Part shown: positions 7,281 through 15,064 of the stretch, one piece after another | Numbering within the stretch: the stretch's first letter is position 1 | How the letters are laid out: every line of letters starts with the position of its first letter | Assembly: GCF_002341865.1 (NCBI RefSeq) | Contig: NZ_DDOV01000060.1 | Coordinates: 1 to 32,572, forward strand | From: Clostridium sp. UBA2485 | GTDB lineage: Bacteria; Bacillota; Clostridia; Clostridiales; Clostridiaceae | DNA length: 32,572 nucleotides | Direction: 5' to 3' | The notes under the pieces: model-generated | Told to the model about the DNA's origin: nothing | Databases searched by the model: none | The model's input: the letters and a program-made list of their open reading frames with translations, nothing else | Position numbers and translations under genes: made by a program

Positions 7281-8621
7281 TTGGAAACTGATATGACAAA
7301 AGGGAAGCCAATGAAGATGATTATTCGATTTGCAATTCCAATGTTTATTGGTAATTTGTTTCAGCAATTTTATAATATTGTTGATACAATTATTGTGGGT
7401 CGATTTGTGGGAAAAGAGGCATTAGCTGCTGTTGGTTCATCCTTTGCAATTATGACATTTGTGACATCTATTTTGATTGGGCTTTCTATGGGAGCATCTG
7501 CACTTTTTTCTCAACTTTTTGGTGCAAAGCGATATGAAGAATTGAAAAAAGCAATTTCAACTTCCTTTATATTTATCTTTATTATAAGCATTACGCTTAC
7601 GGTGATAACATCTCTATTTATGGGGCAAATAATTCAGTTGTTTCAAATGCCACCAGAAACAAGAGCATATGCTGCTGATTATTTGAGGTTTATATTTGCA
7701 GGGCTCATTTTTTCAGGAGTTTATAATGCATTTTCTTTTTTGCTTAGAGCTATTGGCGATTCCAAATCCCCACTTTACTTTTTAATTTTATCTGCTGTAA
7801 TCAATATAATTTTAGACTTGGTTTTTACTATAATATTAAATATGGAAGTAACAGGTGTTGCATTGGCAACATTTATTGCTCAGGGTATTTCAGCGGTTAG
7901 CTGTGCTGTGTATGCAATTAAACGTATAGATTTTATTAAATTTAAGCGTCAAGATATTGTATTTGATAGGCAGATGTTTAAAACAGTTGCTAGCTATTCT
8001 ATTTTAACTGCTGTACAACAATCTGCATCAAGCTTTGGTATGATGATGATTCAAGGCCTCGTTAATACTTTTGGTGCTATAGTAATGGCGGCCTTTGCAG
8101 CTGCTTCAAAGATTGATTCTTTTGCTAATATACCTATGCAGGATTTTGGTAATGCTTTTTCTACCTATGTTGCGCAAAATAAAGGTGCAGGAAATATGAA
8201 AAGAATTCGTGAAGGGATCCGTGGTGTTTCAAAAGTTATAGTTATATTTTCACTGGCTATTTCTATACTGGTTTTTGTTTTTGCACCACAGTTGGTATTA
8301 ATTTTTGTTAAGAAGGAAGCTGTTGATGTTATTGAAGTTAGCGTGTATTATTTACGTATTGTATGTGTGACTTATACATTGCTTGGATTTTTACAAATGT
8401 TTTATGGATTTTATCGTGGACTTGGCGAAGTTAATGTGTCTATTATTCTCACTTTTGTTTCCCAAGGAACTAGAGTACTCTTGGCATATGGTCTTGCAAT
8501 AACACCTTTAGGATTTACTGGGATATGTTTAGCAATTCCTATTGGATGGTTTTTATCAGATACCTTAGGTATTTTTATGTATAAAAAAATTATGGGAAGA
8601 GAGGAAGCAATAGTAATTTAG
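7281..8621 (+). CDS. MATE-family multidrug/metabolite efflux transporter
   Basis: Product of 446 residues with twelve predicted membrane segments in two homologous halves, as in the DinF/NorM-like branch of the MATE family. Near the start, MIIRFAIPMFIGNLFQQFYNIVDTIIVGRFVG and KEALAAVGSS are typical. I prefer the TTG at 7281, eight bases after GGAGG (7268-7272), over the next ATG at 7293, which is too far from that site. It could export a siderophore, a xenobiotic or a product made elsewhere; position after an uptake operon is the only functional hint. The hairpin at 8711-8753 ends the unit. Confidence 0.92.
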   Translation: METDMTKGKPMKMIIRFAIPMFIGNLFQQFYNIVDTIIVGRFVGKEALAAVGSSFAIMTFVTSILIGLSMGASALFSQLFGAKRYEELKKAISTSFIFIFIISITLTVITSLFMGQIIQLFQMPPETRAYAADYLRFIFAGLIFSGVYNAFSFLLRAIGDSKSPLYFLILSAVINIILDLVFTIILNMEVTGVALATFIAQGISAVSCAVYAIKRIDFIKFKRQDIVFDRQMFKTVASYSILTAVQQSASSFGMMMIQGLVNTFGAIVMAAFAAASKIDSFANIPMQDFGNAFSTYVAQNKGAGNMKRIREGIRGVSKVIVIFSLAISILVFVFAPQLVLIFVKKEAVDVIEVSVYYLRIVCVTYTLLGFLQMFYGFYRGLGEVNVSIILTFVSQGTRVLLAYGLAITPLGFTGICLAIPIGWFLSDTLGIFMYKKIMGREEAIVI

Positions 8622-8710
8622 AATTTATTAAGTTTATTTAGTAGAGATTTTAACTGAAAATAAATTGGAATTACTTTTGACTTAAAATAAGTTATACCTA
8701 GATTATGTAT

Positions 8711-8753
8711 ATATTGCAAAAAGACATCCTTATAGAGTGCCTTTTTGTAATAT
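8711..8753 (+). terminator. Probable terminator after the MATE gene
   Basis: Stem ATATTGCAAAAAG (8711-8723) / CTTTTTGTAATAT (8741-8753) with one G-T pair and a 17-nt loop. The T tract forms part of the stem. It sits about 50 bases before the metK promoter, the same relation as the terminator/promoter pair at 1805/1892. Confidence 0.6.
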
Positions 8754-8805
8754 ATGTAAAATTTGTGGAAAAATTTTCTCCTTAATATAATTTACAGTAG
8801 TAATG

Positions 8806-8834
8806 TTGACAGGGAAATGACATTATGTTAGTAT
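8806..8834 (+). promoter_or_regulatory. metK promoter
   Basis: TTGACA (8806-8811), 17-bp spacer and TAGTAT (8829-8834) with an extended -10. Transcription should begin near 8841, about 25 bases before the riboswitch aptamer. Confidence 0.8.
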
Positions 8835-8865
8835 TTATCTAGTAAACTTAATAATAAAATATTTA

Positions 8866-9019
8866 CTCTTATCAAGAGAGGTGGAGGGAAACGGGCCCTG
8901 TGAAACCCGGCAACCGGTGCGTATGTACAACGGTGCCAATTCCTGCGGAAGTAATTCTGCAAGATAAGAGAGTGCGAGTATGTATATTTAGCCTCTTCTT
9001 ATCTAAGAAGAGTTTTTTT
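8866..9019 (+). promoter_or_regulatory. SAM-I (S-box) riboswitch with expression platform
   Basis: The aptamer spans 8866-8970, closed by P1 CTCTTATC (8866-8873) / GATAAGAG (8963-8970). Conserved S-box blocks are present in order: AGAGAGGTGGAGGGA, GGGCCC, TGAAACCCGGCAACC, GGTGCCAATTCCTGC and a terminal AGATAAGAG. The terminator hairpin at 8993-9012 contains CTTATC, which can instead pair with the 3' P1 strand GATAAG. That is the usual switch: SAM bound holds P1 and lets the terminator form; without SAM the antiterminator forms and metK is expressed. Metabolite assignment follows from the established S-box family and the metK context. Confidence 0.97.
8993..9019 (+). terminator. SAM-riboswitch-controlled terminator
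   Basis: Stem CTCTTCTT (8993-9000) / AAGAAGAG (9005-9012), loop ATCT, then seven T. Part of its 5' strand is complementary to the 3' strand of aptamer stem P1. Confidence 0.93.
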
Positions 9020-9052
9020 ATTTTATAAATATAGTGAGGAGGAGATTTGAAG

Positions 9053-10228
9053 ATGAGAAGATTATTCACTTCGGAATCAGTTACAGAAGGGCATCCAGAT
9101 AAAATGTGTGATCAAATATCAGATGCGGTTTTAGATAGTATATTAGAAAATGATCCTAATGCTAGAGTAGCTTGTGAAACAGCAGTAACTACTGGTATGG
9201 TTATGGTTATGGGAGAGATAACTACTAATTGTTATGTAGATATTCCAAAGGTAGTTAGAAAAACTGTAGAAGAAATAGGGTACACAAGGGCTAAATTTGG
9301 ATTTGATTGCAATACTTGTGCTGTATTAACATCTATTGATGAACAATCTCCAGATATAGCTCAAGGTGTTGATGAAGCAATAGAAAAAAGAGGACAAGAA
9401 AAAGAAGAAATTGAAGCTGTAGGAGCTGGAGATCAAGGAATGATGTTTGGATTTGCTACATCTGAAACGGTAGAATATATGCCTCTTCCAATAGCTATGG
9501 CTCATAGATTATCAAGAAGGTTAACAGAAGTTAGAAAAGATGGAACTTTAGAATATTTAAGGCCAGATGGAAAAACTCAGGTTACAGTTGAATATGAAGA
9601 TGAAAGACCGGTAAGAATAGATACAATAGTTATATCAACTCAACATTGTCCAGATGTTTCTCAAGAACAGATCTATGAAGATTTAATGAAACATGTTGTA
9701 AAAGCTATAGTGCCATCTGAATTATTAGATGAAAATACTAAATACTACATTAATCCAACTGGAAAATTTGTTATAGGTGGACCACAAGGCGATTCAGGAT
9801 TAACAGGAAGAAAAATAATTGTTGACACTTACGGCGGATATGGAAGACATGGTGGTGGAGCATTTTCAGGAAAAGATCCAACAAAAGTTGACCGTTCAGC
9901 TGCATATGCTGCAAGATGGGTTGCTAAAAACTTAGTAGCTGCTGGAGTTGCAGATAAGTTAGAAATAGAACTTGCATATGCTATAGGAGTAGCTAATCCT
10001 GTATCAATTGAAGTTGATACTTTTAGAACAGGAAAAATATCAGATGACAAGATTGTTGAAATAATTAAGAAAGTATTTGATTTAAGACCTGGTGCTATAA
10101 TAAAAGAATTAGACTTAAGAAGACCAATATATAAGCAAACAGCTGCTTATGGCCATTTTGGAAGAACAGATTTAAACCTTCCATGGGAACAATTAAATAA
10201 AGTAGAAGAAATTAAAAAATACATGTAG
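9053..10228 (+). CDS. metK: S-adenosylmethionine synthetase
   Basis: Product of 391 residues, full length for MetK, which makes SAM from methionine and ATP in the cytoplasm. N-terminal LFTSESVTEGHPDKMCDQISDAVLD holds the ATP-site His and Asp. GAGDQGMMFGFA is the flexible-loop signature, and the P-loop-like GGGAFSGKDPTKVDRSAAY is intact. KFVIGGPQGDSGLTGRKI and the C-terminal AYGHFGR also fit. I chose ATG 9053; GAGGAGGAG lies nine bases upstream, and an in-frame TTG at 9047 is too close to it. The upstream SAM-I riboswitch gives feedback control by the product, and a strong terminator follows, so this is a single-gene unit. Confidence 0.98.
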   Translation: MRRLFTSESVTEGHPDKMCDQISDAVLDSILENDPNARVACETAVTTGMVMVMGEITTNCYVDIPKVVRKTVEEIGYTRAKFGFDCNTCAVLTSIDEQSPDIAQGVDEAIEKRGQEKEEIEAVGAGDQGMMFGFATSETVEYMPLPIAMAHRLSRRLTEVRKDGTLEYLRPDGKTQVTVEYEDERPVRIDTIVISTQHCPDVSQEQIYEDLMKHVVKAIVPSELLDENTKYYINPTGKFVIGGPQGDSGLTGRKIIVDTYGGYGRHGGGAFSGKDPTKVDRSAAYAARWVAKNLVAAGVADKLEIELAYAIGVANPVSIEVDTFRTGKISDDKIVEIIKKVFDLRPGAIIKELDLRRPIYKQTAAYGHFGRTDLNLPWEQLNKVEEIKKYM

Positions 10229-10232
10229 TAAT

Positions 10233-10270
10233 AAACCCTGTACTTGATTTAGTACAGGGTTTTATTTTTT
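10233..10270 (+). terminator. Rho-independent terminator of metK
   Basis: Perfect 11-bp stem AAACCCTGTAC (10233-10243) / GTACAGGGTTT (10252-10262), 8-nt loop, followed by a T-rich tract. Confidence 0.95.
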
Positions 10271-10383
10271 ATATAATCATACATATATTAATCATTAAAT
10301 AGAAAATTGTTAATTTACATTTAAAAGGTTTGTAATGATTCTGAAATGGTAAAAATATATTATGAATAGGGTATATTATATTT

Positions 10384-10560
10384 AATTCACAATTTACAAT
10401 GCAAAATTCACAATTATGGACATTTCTCAGCAGAATCTGAGCAATTTAAAATTGATTTATTTTTAAAGTGACATAGCCACTTTAATTAAAAAATTTATTA
10501 AAGAAATTGGTTTAATTAAAACTAATTTCCACCATAATTGTCCATTCTTAATTCTCAATT
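10384..10560. repeat. MITE-like intergenic repeat, nearly full copy
   Basis: The left end AATTCACAATTTACAATGC plus a second AATTCACAATTA unit opposes a right end with AATTGTCCATT and AATTCTCAATT units. Between them, in order, lie CATTTCTCAGCAGAATCTGAG followed by AATTTAAAATTGAT, a hairpin AAAGTGACATAGCCACTTT, and AAGAAATTGG / CTAATTTCCACC. The same blocks occur in reverse orientation at 28502-28664. The rest of the 10271-10691 gap holds only AT-rich DNA and the recD2 promoter region. Confidence 0.65.
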
Positions 10561-10691
10561 GGCTAAGTGTGTAGCTCTATTCATCTATATATTAACTTTT
10601 AAGGTAATTTACTTATAAGGTTTAAAATTAGAAACTATATAAGGGGCTATGTTATAATTAATCAAAAGAAGAATTTTTAGGAGAGATTTTC

Positions 10692-12902
10692 ATGACAGAT
10701 ATAACAGGGATAATAGATGATATTGTCTTTAAAAATGAGGATAATGGTTATACCATTGCCAATATAAGAAATGGTAATATTAAAAAAACTATTGTAGGTA
10801 TAATCCCTTATATTAGTGAAGGTCAGCATTATAAGGTAACTGGAGAGTGGGTAATTCATCCTAAATTTGGTGAACAGCTAAAAGTACTAAGTATTGAAGA
10901 AATTTTACCAAGTAGTATTTTAGGGATAGAGAAGTATTTAGCTAGTGGGGTTATCTCAGGAATAGGACCTGTTACTGCAAAAAAGATAGTTGATTTTTTT
11001 GGAGAAAGAACTTTAGAAGTTTTAGATAATAATATAGAGCGATTAAGAGAAATTAATGGTATAGGGGAGAAAAAAATTGAACTTATAATGAAATCTTATT
11101 CCTCACAAAAAGAACTTAGAAGCATTATGATTTTTTTTCAAACCTATGGAATCTCCGCTAATCAATGTATGAAAATATATAAAAGATTTGGAGCAAATTC
11201 TGTAGGAATTGTTAAAGAAAATCCATATATATTAACAGAAACTATATCAGGAATAGGTTTTAAAACAGCAGACAATATAGCAAAAAATTTAGGCATAGAT
11301 AAAGATTCTCCTTTTAGAATTAAAAGTGGAATAAGATATGTTGTAAATGAATTTTGCCTTTTAGGAAACACATATATGCCATTAGAGAGGCTTATTGTTA
11401 GGTGTAAAGAGATTTTATCTGTTGATGAAGAAAACATTCAAAAATCCGTATATGATAGTGTTTTAGAAGGAAAATTAAAGATAGAGAATATATATGGAGA
11501 AAGTGCAGTTTTTACTATTCCATATCTTTATGCAGAATTGGGTGTAACAAGAAAAATTGTTGAACTTGCATCAAATTCCTATGATGAGTTAGAGGTTAAT
11601 GGAGAAAAGGAAATAAAGTCTTTTGAAAAAGAAAATAATTTAAAGTTTGCAAAATCACAAATTGAGGCTATAAAAGGAGCAATATCTTATGGGGTTGAAG
11701 TTATTACAGGAGGTCCTGGCACAGGAAAGACTACAATAATTAACTGTATTGTTAGCATATTTGAAAAGGCTGGTATGAAGGTATTTATGGCTGCGCCTAC
11801 AGGTCGTGCTGCAAAAAGAATGACAGAAGCTACTGGAAGAGAAGCCAAAACTATTCATAGACTTTTAGAGATAGGTGCAGGAGAAGAAGGTATTGAACTT
11901 TTGAGAGATGAAAGTAGTCCTCTTGTATGTGATGTTCTAATAGTAGATGAGGCTTCAATGATAGATATTAATTTAATGAATAACCTTTTAGGAGCAATAT
12001 CATTGGGCACAAGATTAATAATAGTAGGAGATGTAGATCAACTTCCATCTGTAGGTCCAGGAAATGTGCTTAGAGATATTATAGAGAGTAATTCTATAAG
12101 GACTGTAAGACTTAATGAAATATTTAGACAGGGTAAAGAAAGTATGATAACAGTAAATGCTCACTTAATTAATGATGGTAAAATGCCTATGTTAAATAAA
12201 AAAGGTAGCGATTTTTATTTTATAGAATGTTATGATACAGAAAAGATATTAGAACAAATTATATCTTTAATAAATACTAGACTTCCCAAATTTAATAGAT
12301 CATGGGATAAAACAAAGCACATACAAATTTTATCTCCTATGAAAAAGGGTATAGTTGGAATAGATAATTTGAACAAAGAGCTTCAAAATATATTAAATCC
12401 TCAATCAAAAGATAAATTGGAAAAGGAATTTAGAGATATAGTTTTTAGAATTGGTGATAAGGTAATGCAAACAAAAAATAATTATACTTTAAAGTGGAAT
12501 AAATATAATACAGAAGACGAAGCTACTGGTGTTGGGGTATTTAATGGTGATGTAGGCTATATAATTGATATTAAAGAAGAAAATGATACAGTTGTAGTTA
12601 GTTTTGAAGATGATAAAATTGTAGAGTACGACTCTGTATTTTTAGATGAACTTACACTTGCCTATGCAATAACTATACATAAGAGTCAAGGTAGTGAATT
12701 TCCTGTAGTTATAATGCCAATGTTTATGGGGCCACCACTACTTATGAATAGAAACTTATTATATACAGGTATAACCAGAGCAAAACAAATGGTTGTTCTT
12801 GTAGGTTCGCAAAAAGCTATTAGTTTTATGAAAGATAATGATAGAACTTTTGAAAGATATTCAGGACTAAAATGGAGAATAGAAGAAATATTTGATATAT
12901 GA
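10692..12902 (+). CDS. recD2: RecD2-type 5'-3' DNA helicase
   Basis: Product of 736 residues, the usual length of RecD2, the RecBC-independent RecD-like helicase of Firmicutes. The N-terminal ~300 residues contain helix-hairpin-helix stretches such as SGIGPVTAKKIVDFFG, INGIGEKKIELI and ISGIGFKTADNIA. Walker A GGPGTGKTT begins at residue 340, Walker B is VLIVDEASMID around 415, and VGDVDQLPSVGPGNVL is motif III. The C-terminal AYAITIHKSQGSEFP and LLYTGITRAKQMV are helicase motifs Va and VI. An OB/SH3-like GVGVFNGDVGYI insert precedes them. TGTTATAAT (ending 10658) is a likely extended -10, and GGAG precedes the ATG. It probably acts in DNA repair and replication-fork maintenance. The next gene begins 15 bases after the stop, so the comF pair may be co-transcribed. 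Confidence 0.95.
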   Translation: MTDITGIIDDIVFKNEDNGYTIANIRNGNIKKTIVGIIPYISEGQHYKVTGEWVIHPKFGEQLKVLSIEEILPSSILGIEKYLASGVISGIGPVTAKKIVDFFGERTLEVLDNNIERLREINGIGEKKIELIMKSYSSQKELRSIMIFFQTYGISANQCMKIYKRFGANSVGIVKENPYILTETISGIGFKTADNIAKNLGIDKDSPFRIKSGIRYVVNEFCLLGNTYMPLERLIVRCKEILSVDEENIQKSVYDSVLEGKLKIENIYGESAVFTIPYLYAELGVTRKIVELASNSYDELEVNGEKEIKSFEKENNLKFAKSQIEAIKGAISYGVEVITGGPGTGKTTIINCIVSIFEKAGMKVFMAAPTGRAAKRMTEATGREAKTIHRLLEIGAGEEGIELLRDESSPLVCDVLIVDEASMIDINLMNNLLGAISLGTRLIIVGDVDQLPSVGPGNVLRDIIESNSIRTVRLNEIFRQGKESMITVNAHLINDGKMPMLNKKGSDFYFIECYDTEKILEQIISLINTRLPKFNRSWDKTKHIQILSPMKKGIVGIDNLNKELQNILNPQSKDKLEKEFRDIVFRIGDKVMQTKNNYTLKWNKYNTEDEATGVGVFNGDVGYIIDIKEENDTVVVSFEDDKIVEYDSVFLDELTLAYAITIHKSQGSEFPVVIMPMFMGPPLLMNRNLLYTGITRAKQMVVLVGSQKAISFMKDNDRTFERYSGLKWRIEEIFDI

Positions 12903-12917
12903 TTTGAGGAGATAACT

Positions 12918-13925
12918 ATGGCTATAAATATAAACATGTTTAGAGGTAAGGAAGAAGTAAGTCAAGATATATTAAGATATTGTCGAAATAAACATGATAG
13001 ATTAAATGTTATTTCTTATTTTTATAATACAGCTACAATTTTTTTAGCTACCATATTCTATTATTTAAATAATAGTAAATCTATAGTGTATATAACTAAT
13101 GAAGTTGAAGATAAAATAGAGATTCTAAATCATATTAATAAAGAAAAATATGTGTATTTAAAAGACTCATCACAGGAAGTTAAAGATAAGATGATTATAT
13201 GTAACTATAATAGGGCATTATACTTAGGTAATAGATATGATTTAATTATCTTTGATGATTTAGGATATATGCCACTTCAAGATAAAAAGAGTATAGAAAG
13301 AATTCTAATTGGGCTTTGTAGTGATAGTGGAATAGCTATTTCATATTCTATTGAATCTGTGTTTTTAAAGGATGATAATATATATTTTCCTATGAATAAG
13401 AATAAAACACCACTAATTGAACCAAGAGTAATTACTACGAGAATTAACATAAATGAAGATTTACCATTAGCAGCTTATGAATATTTAACTTGGGCTATAT
13501 CTTTAAATAGAAGAACTATAATATATGTACCAGATAAGGTTAAAGTTCTAAATATTTATAGTTATATGGATAAATTAAAAAGAAAATTAACAGAAAATAT
13601 ATATTACCATATAAAAGACAAAAAAGATAAGACATATGTTAAAAAATTTTTATTTTCAAATAATAGTATTTTAATTACCGATGATTATGATGAGTTTCAT
13701 GAAGATTTAAATAATATTAATGTAATAGTATTTTTTGCAGATGATAAAATTTATGATTATAAAACTCTAGTTTATATTACAAGTAAGGTAGAAAGAGCGG
13801 AATCATTAGAACGAGGAGAAGTGATTTTTCTTTGTAAAGAAGAAACACAAGATATACATAAGGCTAAATTTATAATGAGAGAATTAAATAGGAAAGCGTG
13901 GGAAGAAGGATTTTTAAAGTTTTAA
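12918..13925 (+). CDS. ComFA-like protein with degenerate ATPase motifs
   Basis: Product of 335 residues that I align by eye with the competence helicase ComFA. Its position directly before comFC, overlapping it by 28 bases, is the ComFA position. The C-terminal ~85 residues follow the ComFA pattern: NNINVIVFFADD, then TLVYITSKVERAESLERGEVIF, where ComFA has a QIAGRVGR arginine-finger motif, and a tail IHKAKFIMRELNRKAW. The Walker A position (residues ~35-43) reads YFYNTATIF, with no Gly-Lys-Thr. The motif II position reads LIIFDDLGYMP (109-119) instead of a DEVD-type box. The N-terminal zinc module of ComFA is missing, and the protein is shorter than the usual ~450 residues. No stops interrupt it, so it looks like a maintained pseudoenzyme. 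Homology is moderately sure; loss of ATPase activity is inferred. Confidence 0.6.
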   Translation: MAININMFRGKEEVSQDILRYCRNKHDRLNVISYFYNTATIFLATIFYYLNNSKSIVYITNEVEDKIEILNHINKEKYVYLKDSSQEVKDKMIICNYNRALYLGNRYDLIIFDDLGYMPLQDKKSIERILIGLCSDSGIAISYSIESVFLKDDNIYFPMNKNKTPLIEPRVITTRININEDLPLAAYEYLTWAISLNRRTIIYVPDKVKVLNIYSYMDKLKRKLTENIYYHIKDKKDKTYVKKFLFSNNSILITDDYDEFHEDLNNINVIVFFADDKIYDYKTLVYITSKVERAESLERGEVIFLCKEETQDIHKAKFIMRELNRKAWEEGFLKF

Positions 13926-14575
13926 AATATTTAATACATTGTATATCTTTAGTAATATATCCGACGAAAGAACAATGCATTATATGTAAATCTTATACTA
14001 AAGATAAAATAATATGTAATAGTTGTGAAAGCAAAATAAAGTTTATTAATAAGAGTTTTTATATAATAAGGGAAAATAAGAGATATAAATGCTATATTAT
14101 AGCAAAGCATGATGACATTATTAAAAAACTTGTATTGTCTTTAAAATATTTTAATAATTATTTAGCAGCAGAGCTTTTAGGTAATTATATGAGTGATTTA
14201 ATTGATAAAGAAGCTTTAAAAGTTGATATAATTACTTTTGTACCTATAAGTAAAAATGTAAGAAGAAAAAGAGGATATAATCAAGCTAAACTTCTAGCTC
14301 AGGTAGCATCTTCTAAAATTAATAAACCTTGCTTAGATATATTAGAAAAATTCAAAGAAACTAAGGATCAAATAGGATTAGATAAGGAAGAAAGATGGAG
14401 CAATGTTTGTGATTGTTTTAAGTTTAATGAGAAGTTATGTATTAAGGGAAAAAATATTTTATTAATTGATGATGTTATAACTACTGGGGCCACAGCTGTA
14501 AATTGTGTAAAATTATTAAAAAAATTTGGAGCTGGAAGAGTATACATCTTGACTGCTTCAAAAAGTGTAGTATAA
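13898..14575 (+). CDS. comFC: ComFC-type phosphoribosyltransferase-fold competence protein
   Basis: Product of 225 residues, normal ComF/GntX length. An N-terminal four-cysteine zinc module (C27, C30, C40, C43) precedes a PRTase domain. VDIITFVPISKNVRRKRGYNQAKLLA is the family core, and NILLIDDVITTGATAVNCV (about 187-205) is the PRPP-binding loop. I chose GTG 13898, preceded by AGGAAAG. The resulting start MGRRIFKVLKYL fits clostridial ComFC proteins and implies a 28-base overlap with the upstream gene. The family is needed for DNA uptake at the inner membrane face in Bacillus, together with ComFA. The last codons also hold a promoter for the raiA RNA. Confidence 0.9.
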   Translation: MGRRIFKVLKYLIHCISLVIYPTKEQCIICKSYTKDKIICNSCESKIKFINKSFYIIRENKRYKCYIIAKHDDIIKKLVLSLKYFNNYLAAELLGNYMSDLIDKEALKVDIITFVPISKNVRRKRGYNQAKLLAQVASSKINKPCLDILEKFKETKDQIGLDKEERWSNVCDCFKFNEKLCIKGKNILLIDDVITTGATAVNCVKLLKKFGAGRVYILTASKSVV

Positions 14576-14576
14576 T
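14549..14576 (+). promoter_or_regulatory. Promoter of the raiA RNA, embedded in the end of comFC
   Basis: TTGACT (14549-14554), 16-bp spacer and a perfect TATAAT (14571-14576), preceded by TAG. The -10 contains the comFC stop codon TAA (14573-14575). Predicted start near 14583, a few bases before the closing stem of the structured RNA. Confidence 0.7.
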
Positions 14577-14586
14577 AATAAAATAT

Positions 14587-14786
14587 GAGTCGGGTTTGTG
14601 GTTGAAAGTCGATGCCAGTCGCAGGCAAAACGATCCACGTAAGTTAAACAAAGTTTTAATGAGCATGGTGCGGCTTAGAAGTAAGTCCTGCCGTGAAAAA
14701 CGAGAGGGTTAGTAGTGAGAGGGTAAATCTGGGTAGCGAAAGCTCCAGCAGGCGAGTGTGGGGTCAAAGACCAGGTCAAACGGCTT
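14587..14786 (+). ncRNA. raiA-motif structured RNA
   Basis: A 200-base non-coding stretch, markedly richer in G+C than its surroundings, immediately after comFC. A closing stem is visible: AGTC + GTTTG (14588-14598, with a GG bulge) pairs with CAAAC + GGCT (14777-14785). Inside are GCC/GGC (14614-14626), CTTA-GAAG-TAAG, a GNRA hairpin CTGG..AGC-GAAA-GCT-CCAG (14729-14748) and GGTC-AAA-GACC (14762-14772). Size, location after comFC and sequence style match the raiA motif, a conserved RNA of unknown biochemical role described in Clostridia and usually found directly upstream of raiA/hpf. Here it has its own promoter and terminator, and hpf lies 3.3 kb further on. Covariance-model confirmation was not possible. 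Confidence 0.75.
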
Positions 14787-14789
14787 AAA

Positions 14790-14833
14790 AATAATGCTAT
14801 GTGTACAATATTGTATACATAGCATTATTTTTT
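14790..14833 (+). terminator. Terminator of the raiA RNA
   Basis: A very stable stem of about 19 bp, AATAATGCTATGTGTACAA (14790-14808) / TTGTATACATAGCATTATT (14811-14829), followed by a T run. It starts four bases after the RNA's closing stem, so the RNA is released as a separate transcript. Confidence 0.93.
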
Positions 14834-15013
14834 ATTAAGAAAAATATAATTAAAAGTTTTAAAACATAATAATCCTTTTATGTAACTTATAATTTTTAAA
14901 GTAATTTAGTTAAAATAGAAAAATAATTTAGATTTTAAATAGAATAAATTTTACTAAAAATAAAGGTTATTCTATTTAAGATACTTACTATCATAAATGT
15001 ATAAATAACTATA

Positions 15014-15041
15014 ACCAATTTATAGATTTAAGCATAAAATA
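15014..15041 (+). promoter_or_regulatory. Candidate sigma-K-type promoter of the collagen-like gene
   Basis: AC (15014-15015), 17 bases, then CATAAAATA (15033-15041). This fits the mother-cell sigma-K consensus known from Bacillus (AC, 16-17 bases, CATANNNTA). The predicted start (~15048) leaves a very short leader before GGGGGG (15051-15056) and ATG 15065. The remaining 14834-15064 is AT-rich, with no gene seen. Confidence 0.4.
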
Positions 15042-15064
15042 AATATGATAGGGGGGATATATAT

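Noticed and set aside
14503..14712. 69-codon frame overlapping the comFC end and the structured RNA
   Set aside because: No ribosome site; it lies across the raiA RNA, whose G+C-rich stems open frames by chance.
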